Shown piece after piece: positions 58,600-64,000 of a stretch of DNA of 64,000 nt (its first letter is position 1; each line of letters opens with the position of its first letter). The DNA comes from Gordionus sp. m RMFG-2023. Taxonomy: Eukaryota; Nematomorpha; Gordioida; Chordodea; Parachordodidae. The translations under genes were made by a program, and so were the position numbers. Where the stretch lies: positions 31,618,729-31,682,728 of the forward strand of contig NC_088779.1 in assembly GCF_954871325.1 (NCBI RefSeq), written 5' to 3'. The notes beneath the pieces are model-generated. The model did not search any database. It was not told the origin of the DNA and saw only the letters and a program-made list of their open reading frames with translations.

Positions 58600-59705
58600 A
58601 AACCGCAATCATGTGTTGCCTTGTGGTTCGAAAAGATGTCAGGTTTATGATAGGTACATAGTCATTATAATCGCACTGCTGACAACTATGTAAAAGTTAA
58701 AAAAATTAAAACACTGTTAGTAGGTTTTCAGGGTGATGCAGCTTCTAATTTATGGAATCAACGTAGATTCTGAGAAAATATATTTATAATCTGTCTAAAA
58801 TTATATTTTACTATTAATGTTGTTTTATGGAATGACATGTATATGTCATTGGTTTTATGACGGTATAAATAAAATATATTCAACAAAATCAATTGTAAAT
58901 TGAAACCAAAATTCTAGATAAATAAAATTCGAAATTTGAAAACAATAATAAATTTATTTTTTGCCATACGGGCTATATCGGCAGTAATGGTGTAAAAACA
59001 ATATAAGAACCGTATTCAGCCATCATATAAAATTAAACAATTTTCCTCAATTCCAATCTAAATAAAACTTACCTCAATAAATCTAGATTTTATCTTATAC
59101 TTATACGCTACATGTGTGTTTATTTGGCAAACTGGGAAAACTAAAAAGAGAATTTATGAACATCCTTATGCATTACAATAAACATTTTCTATCTAGTTTC
59201 GCCTAATACATCATTAATTTCCTATCATTAACTTTCAAAATAAGAATCTTAACAATTTTGTTATAAATGAGTATAATCAGAGAAGCTATGAAAATTCACA
59301 AAGGGCCTTATAATCTTAATCGAGTTGAAAGATATTCGATTTCTTCTACTTTACATCATTTACTCAACATTTTATTTAAGGAAAAAAGGAAGGAAAATTT
59401 CTTTATTTTCTAATTTTCTCTTTTTTATATACTTTTAGAATTCGTCTTTTTATATTGTTTATATTTTAATTTTATATTAATGATGATGCACAAATCATCA
59501 AAAATATTATTTTTTAATTTTTAATAAATAAGATGGATCTTAATTTTTAAGCAAAATTATATTAGTCAGGGAATGACTAATAATTACATCATTGGAAAGA
59601 ACTGGCCAATAAACCCATTGGGAAATTTCCTAAGATGCTGACGTTTTTAGAGGCCAAGTAAGGTAAATATTTCGTTTTTATTTGGTTAGAAATAGTTTGC
59701 ATTAA
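58600..59705. other. AT-rich non-coding stretch
   Basis: No gene or repeat recognised upstream of the REV7 pseudogene. Confidence 0.4.
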
Positions 59706-59713
59706 TTTACAAG

Positions 59714-59815
59714 TAGTGATGTTAAATGGTTCGATTAAGATTTTCGGCAAAATAGTTTCAAGCTTCGATATTTGGTATGATTTTAAAATCCAACAAAATG
59801 GGCCGTTTACAAAGT
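59714..59815. mobile_element. Deleted hAT-like MITE remnant
   Basis: TAGTGATGTTAAATGGTTCG at the left and GGGCCGTTTAC at the right resemble the family tips; only about 100 bp remains. The minus-strand frame at 59589-59819 overlaps it and is not a gene. Confidence 0.5.
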
Positions 59816-61785
59816 TCATAAATTACTAATATTTTAAAAATTTACTCAAAATAACTTTCTTTATTCCAGAGATCAAGACACTCACTTAAAGAATATTATT
59901 TATGCCAATCTTTCAAAAAATTAAAATATGCTTATTTCTAAGTATTTTAAGAGCTGTCTATTTAAAATACTAATAAATAATATAGCAAATTCCTCAAAAA
60001 GTAAACAATTCATTATGATATAATCACGAATGCACAATACAGGTACAAACATAATTTATAAAGAGTTTCTTTTATAAATATACCCATTAAGGAGAGGGAG
60101 CCTTAATTAAAGTTGAGAAAAGATTAGCTATTAAAAATGTAAATACCAGAAAATGAGTGCAAAAAATCTTAAACCCATGGAGAAGACTTTTTCAAAAAAC
60201 TGTAAAGGGTCGGGGCCATTTTTTAAAAAAATTAAAATGTTTTGGGCCTGGTAAAAAAAATTAGGGCCAGGCTTGTGCAAAATATTTAACTGGTTGAAGC
60301 AGACCTGGCTTTACAGATCTTTAGTGAATATTATAGGATCAGCTACTAGAGGTTTGCAAATGGCCAAATTCTCAGGCCTGGTGTTTTATCCGGCCCACCC
60401 CGGTTTCAATTTTCACCAAGGTTCCCCCAACCTAGTTTTTTTATATTTTTTTCGAAATACAGCCTAAACCAAAATATGTTGAACACCAAAATAAACTACT
60501 ATTTAATCTTGGGAAGTGATTTAATTAAAAACATTATACTCTATGGATTATTAGTTTCTATAGAACTATCAGAATTCATCAAATAAATTTTAAAATCCAA
60601 ATTTTACTCGGCCCATTAAAATATTTTCAGACCTTCCTCAGCCCATACGGTTGAATTGCAAATCTCTAATCAGCACTTAATTTAGCAAATCTTTGCTGGT
60701 ATTTTTCTAAAAATATTTTCGTTTAGCTATTTGCTGATAACCATTATACTTATTAACAAAATCATGATTACAAAAAGGAACTATATTGATTCTTGATAAG
60801 AATTCGGAAGTCAGACTGAATTTGGGTCAGGGCTCCCAATCTGAGATACGCAAATCTGGTTGGAAAACCATATTAACTTACGAGGCCAGGCTTCTGACCT
60901 AGTAGTTCCGATTACTTACTTGATAATGCTTTAAATTTATTAATAGGTAGATTTTTAGATACTAATTTTTTTTTAAGGAGGGAATTATGAAGTGATAAAA
61001 GGGTATATTATATTCAAAAGGAGGTTAGGACATGTTTACATATATTATTTATGAATAGACAGGCTTTTTAAAGTCGATTTATTATTTATCGTTTGATTAT
61101 TGCATAATAGAATATAAAATAATATACAAAAATGATAAACTTCAATATTAAATGACAGGGCTCGGAATCATGTTTACGTTAATAATATATCACAATTTAT
61201 ATAGAAAATAATGGTGTCTATCATATTTATTCCTGCATTTTCGATAAGAAGGCATAAATACAAAAAAATATATTTTAAAAAATTGAATAAATAATACTTT
61301 CAAAGGAAAGAAAGAAGATAAGAAGAAAATAAAATTTCTTATACATTATAAGTAAATAATTTTTTTAAAATTTGGTATGCTTGCTATTTTTTATAATATA
61401 AATATATATATATATATTTGGGTATAGGGTGGCGGCTATGAAGATGGCATTTCCTTCCGTTTTACAAAATGCTAAATTTCCACATTTATAAATTCTTCGT
61501 ACCCGAAATTAACTAATCCATCTCGATCATTGTCCAGTTTACTGAATTCTTCGGTCAGCATCTAATTTGTAATTTATTATGATAATATAACATTTATATT
61601 TATAAAAAAAAATTAAATATTTATAAAAAAAATTAAGTAAAATTATATTGTTAAGTTATTTTTGTTTACTACATTTAATTTATAAAAATTTTATTATATC
61701 ACCTGATGCAAATATCAAAATTTTTTTTAAAATATCTTCTTATGTAAATTTCAAAAAAAATCAGTAATATCGCCTGATGCAGGAA
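59816..61785. other. AT-rich stretch with GGGCC-type degenerate repeats
   Basis: 60200-60450 and 60600-60660 hold GGGCCTGG / GGCCCATT motifs between A/T runs, like 1-560. The frame at 60273-60467 reads this repeat. Nothing else recognised. Confidence 0.45.
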
Positions 61786-61789
61786 TATT

Positions 61790-62145
61790 TACATATCACT
61801 AATGACATGTAATAATAACTAGACTGACGATGCATCCATAATATTGCATTTGAAAGCGTCGTTGAATACAAATCAACTGGATCCGCCATTGTGGTAACCC
61901 ATATAATAATAATTCTCTTGTTAAAAACTACTATTAAATTGATAACTTGCTTCCTTATTATCTCAATGATCGGGAAATTCTTTAAAAAAAATTGGCATCA
62001 GACATAGGAATAAATTGGCTTCTCGTTTAAAATTTTATGATATGCGTAACCAAAATGGCGTCCCCAGCTGTTTTCATTGATGCATACACTTTTAATGAAT
62101 GCATCGTCAGTCTAGGTTATTTATATATGTCATTGACTTATTCTA
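61790..62145. repeat. MITE-like inverted-repeat element, copy 1
   Basis: The ends pair with each other: ACTAGACTGACGATGCATCC near the left and GAATGCATCGTCAGTCTAGG near the right, with ATGACAT tips. About 350 bp, non-coding. The open frame at 62037-62279 starts inside it and is a by-product. Confidence 0.8.
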
Positions 62146-62418
62146 GAGTTTTGCTTCAGGAGGAGGTGGTGGGTTTAAATTTTTCTACCCAGTACACCTT
62201 TAAAAAAATAATAATAAAATCCATATTCATAAATTTTTTTAAAAAAATTGGGATAATTTTGGCGCAAACGCTTATTTGAATTCTCTGAGGCCCGCACCCC
62301 CCCCCCCCGTGCACGACCCGTTGCACGCTATAACAGTTGTTATATTATATAGATCGATAATGTTTTTTTCCCCGTTTTTACTAAACTTATATATTTTTTT
62401 TTAAATCCAACTAACGAA

Positions 62419-62640
62419 TAGTGTTGTTAAACGGCTGAATTTGAGCCGATTTTTAAAAACGAAACTCAATATTGTATCCAGATTAATATTACGCAAGCCT
62501 GAAGATTTTGTTCATAGATGACACAAGAGTCTAGACATCAATTCGCGAAATCTCGAGGCTTAGACAATATTTTTCCGGCAAAAAATATTAAGTTAGCCGT
62601 TTTTAAGAATCGGCTAAAAACGAGCCATTTAACAACACTA
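62419..62640. mobile_element. hAT-like MITE with near-perfect 8-bp target duplication
   Basis: 222 bp, TAGTGTTGTTAAACGGCTGA to the inverse tip AACAACACTA. Flanks are CTAACGAA (62411-62418) and CCAACGAA (62641-62648), 7 of 8 matching. Same orientation and internal order as 58214-58436. It lies between the two inverted copies of the neighbouring MITE-like element. Confidence 0.92.
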
Positions 62641-62689
62641 CCAACGAAACCTAAAATGTATTATTTCAATTTCATCAAGGATATTAGTT

Positions 62690-62965
62690 TATGAATAGCT
62701 GGGGATGCCATTTTTGTTAATCAATATTAAATTTTAAACGAGAGGCCAATTTATACCTATATCTGACTCAGACTTTATTAAAGAATTGCATGATCATCGA
62801 GATGAAGCAAGTTATCAATTTAATAGTAGTTTTTTAACATGAGAATAATTACTATATGGGTTACCAAATGGGCGGTTTCAGCTGATTTGCATTCAAAGAC
62901 GCTTTCAAGTGCATTTTATGAATGCATCGTCAGTCTAGGTATTATTATATGTCATTGATATATTT
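62690..62965. repeat. MITE-like inverted-repeat element, copy 2 (inverse, truncated)
   Basis: Inverse of 61790-62075: AGCTGGGGATGCCATTTTTG pairs with the AAATGGCGTCCCCAGCT region, and ATGAATGCATCGTCAGTCTA with the left tip. The outer terminal part is missing at 62690. With copy 1 it brackets about 540 bp that include the hAT-like MITE. Confidence 0.8.
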
Positions 62966-63984
62966 ATACATTATTGCCTGATAAAATTAAAGAAATAAAT
63001 ATATTGATTTATCTAAGTCATGCTGTAACATTATTTTAGGATTATATAAATGTAAAACTAAATATAAATAAATTTTATCAAAATATTAATTTATCTAATT
63101 AATATCTAGAGAATAAATTTGATCCATTAATAACCAAAATTATTTTATTATAAGAGATGAGATGTTATTATTATAATATTAGTAGAAATCAATTTACAAA
63201 TAATAATAAATCTAATTATATAAAATTACTAATTAAAAATAAATATATATCAATATATATTATAAGTAACGGAGGTTCTAATAAGAGTTTAATTTAATAA
63301 TGAATATGTTCCTAAAAAACAAGTATAATTATGTTTAAAAATTTCTAGTTGCAGTTTTTGTTTAAGAAATAAGTATTCGCGCTTTTCGTTTTTAATATTA
63401 GAAATTTTCCACGATAAAGTTTTTAAAAAAAAATATATGTGGAATGGGAAAAATTGCCGTTAGTTAATATGACTATTGGCTGAAATATAGAAAGAAATTC
63501 AATAAAAATACTATATTCTTTATTTAAAAAAAAATTATTTTTTTTTGTTTAATAAATTATGGAATTTTAATTAAAATCTGAAAGAAAATAATTTATATAT
63601 ATTTTGAAAGATATTTAAAAATATTTATAAAATTTATTTTTAAAAAAAAATACTAAAAATTTTAAATTGACGATTAATAAAATTACTTATTATCATTTTT
63701 TTCGTTCAAATATTTATAGTTAAAAATGTATTATAAATTTTATAATTATCGCTACATTTTATTATTAATTATTTTGTTTATATTTAATTATTATTTATTA
63801 ATTTCATTATTATTTACAATCATATACAGGGATGCCAGGGTCCTAAATTTCTAAATTGCAGAAAAAAATTTGGTTTATAAAATTTATTTGGCGGGGTAAA
63901 AAGTTTTTCTGGCGCCTTTGTGAAATGGCTTACTTACTACCCCCACCCCCCCCCCCCTCCTCTAAATTAATTTATTAAAATTAC
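62966..63984. other. AT-rich non-coding stretch ending in a C-run
   Basis: Long A/T tracts. A GC-richer part at 63830-63960 ends in a run of about 13 C. No gene recognised. Confidence 0.45.
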
Positions 63985-64000
63985 TAGTGTTGCAAAACGT
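63985..64000. mobile_element. Start of a possible further hAT-like MITE
   Basis: TAGTGTTGCAAAACG at the window edge matches the tip of the family (TAGTGTTGTTAAACG) at most positions. Only 16 bases are visible. Confidence 0.45.

Noticed and set aside
62037-62279. 80-codon plus-strand frame starting MICVTKMASPAVF
   Set aside because: Starts inside a palindromic MITE-like element that occurs again in inverse orientation; no homology recognised.

Overview
The window is strongly AT-rich animal nuclear DNA, most likely from an invertebrate and plausibly an arthropod. It is almost entirely repeats and gene fossils, and I see no intact, functional host gene. The animal call rests on four things: decayed copies of two animal genes (PI4KA and MAD2L2/REV7), a Ginger1 DNA transposon, animal-type Gypsy integrase pieces, and nuclear mitochondrial DNA that reads well only with TGA as Trp and, in places, ATA as Met (invertebrate mitochondrial code). 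A species cannot be named from this sequence.

Layout. 0-3.6 kb: GGGCTTGG-type repeats, a decayed hAT-like MITE, and the last two coding exons of PI4KA as a pseudogene. 3.6-8.7 kb: an almost whole Ginger1 transposon with CCGG target duplications and terminal inverted repeats (TIRs). Its minus-strand transposase gene (zinc finger, DDE integrase core, GPY motif, OTU protease) is cut by ten mostly tiny introns. 9-12 kb: plain AT-rich DNA, then a seven-copy A-rich satellite. 12-23 kb: a mosaic of two or three non-coding repeat families, including paired direct and inverted copies, some inserted into a LINE. 23-30 kb: LINE and Gypsy fragments, a direct-repeat pair that looks like LTRs, a TAGGTAGTCATC minisatellite, and a gag-like zinc-knuckle region. 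30.2-36.7 kb: a 6.5 kb element with 1.35 kb inverted arms. 37.8-40.3 kb: a mitochondrial insertion (COX2, COX1, ND1), with a second copy of the COX1 start inside the 6.5 kb element. 40.8-46 kb: LINE, RTE and Gypsy fragments. 46.7-50.2 kb: a nearly intact LINE with an N-terminal zinc finger, reverse transcriptase and restriction-like endonuclease, followed by a truncated second copy. 50.4-57.2 kb: a 6.8 kb near-perfect palindrome whose 0.46 kb centre is a piece of the same LINE. 57.5-58.6 kb: a REV7 pseudogene split by a hAT-like MITE with a perfect 8-bp target duplication. 59-64 kb: more MITEs, inverted repeats and plain AT-rich DNA.

The nearly intact LINE (46.7 kb) has at least eight partial relatives in the window. 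It and the Ginger1 element are the two best-preserved coding elements. The hAT-like MITE family (TAGTGTTG...CAACACTA) links both ends of the window. The most informative observations are the intron-rich Ginger1, the REV7 copy broken by a datable MITE insertion, the mitochondrial insertion, and the two large inverted repeats.
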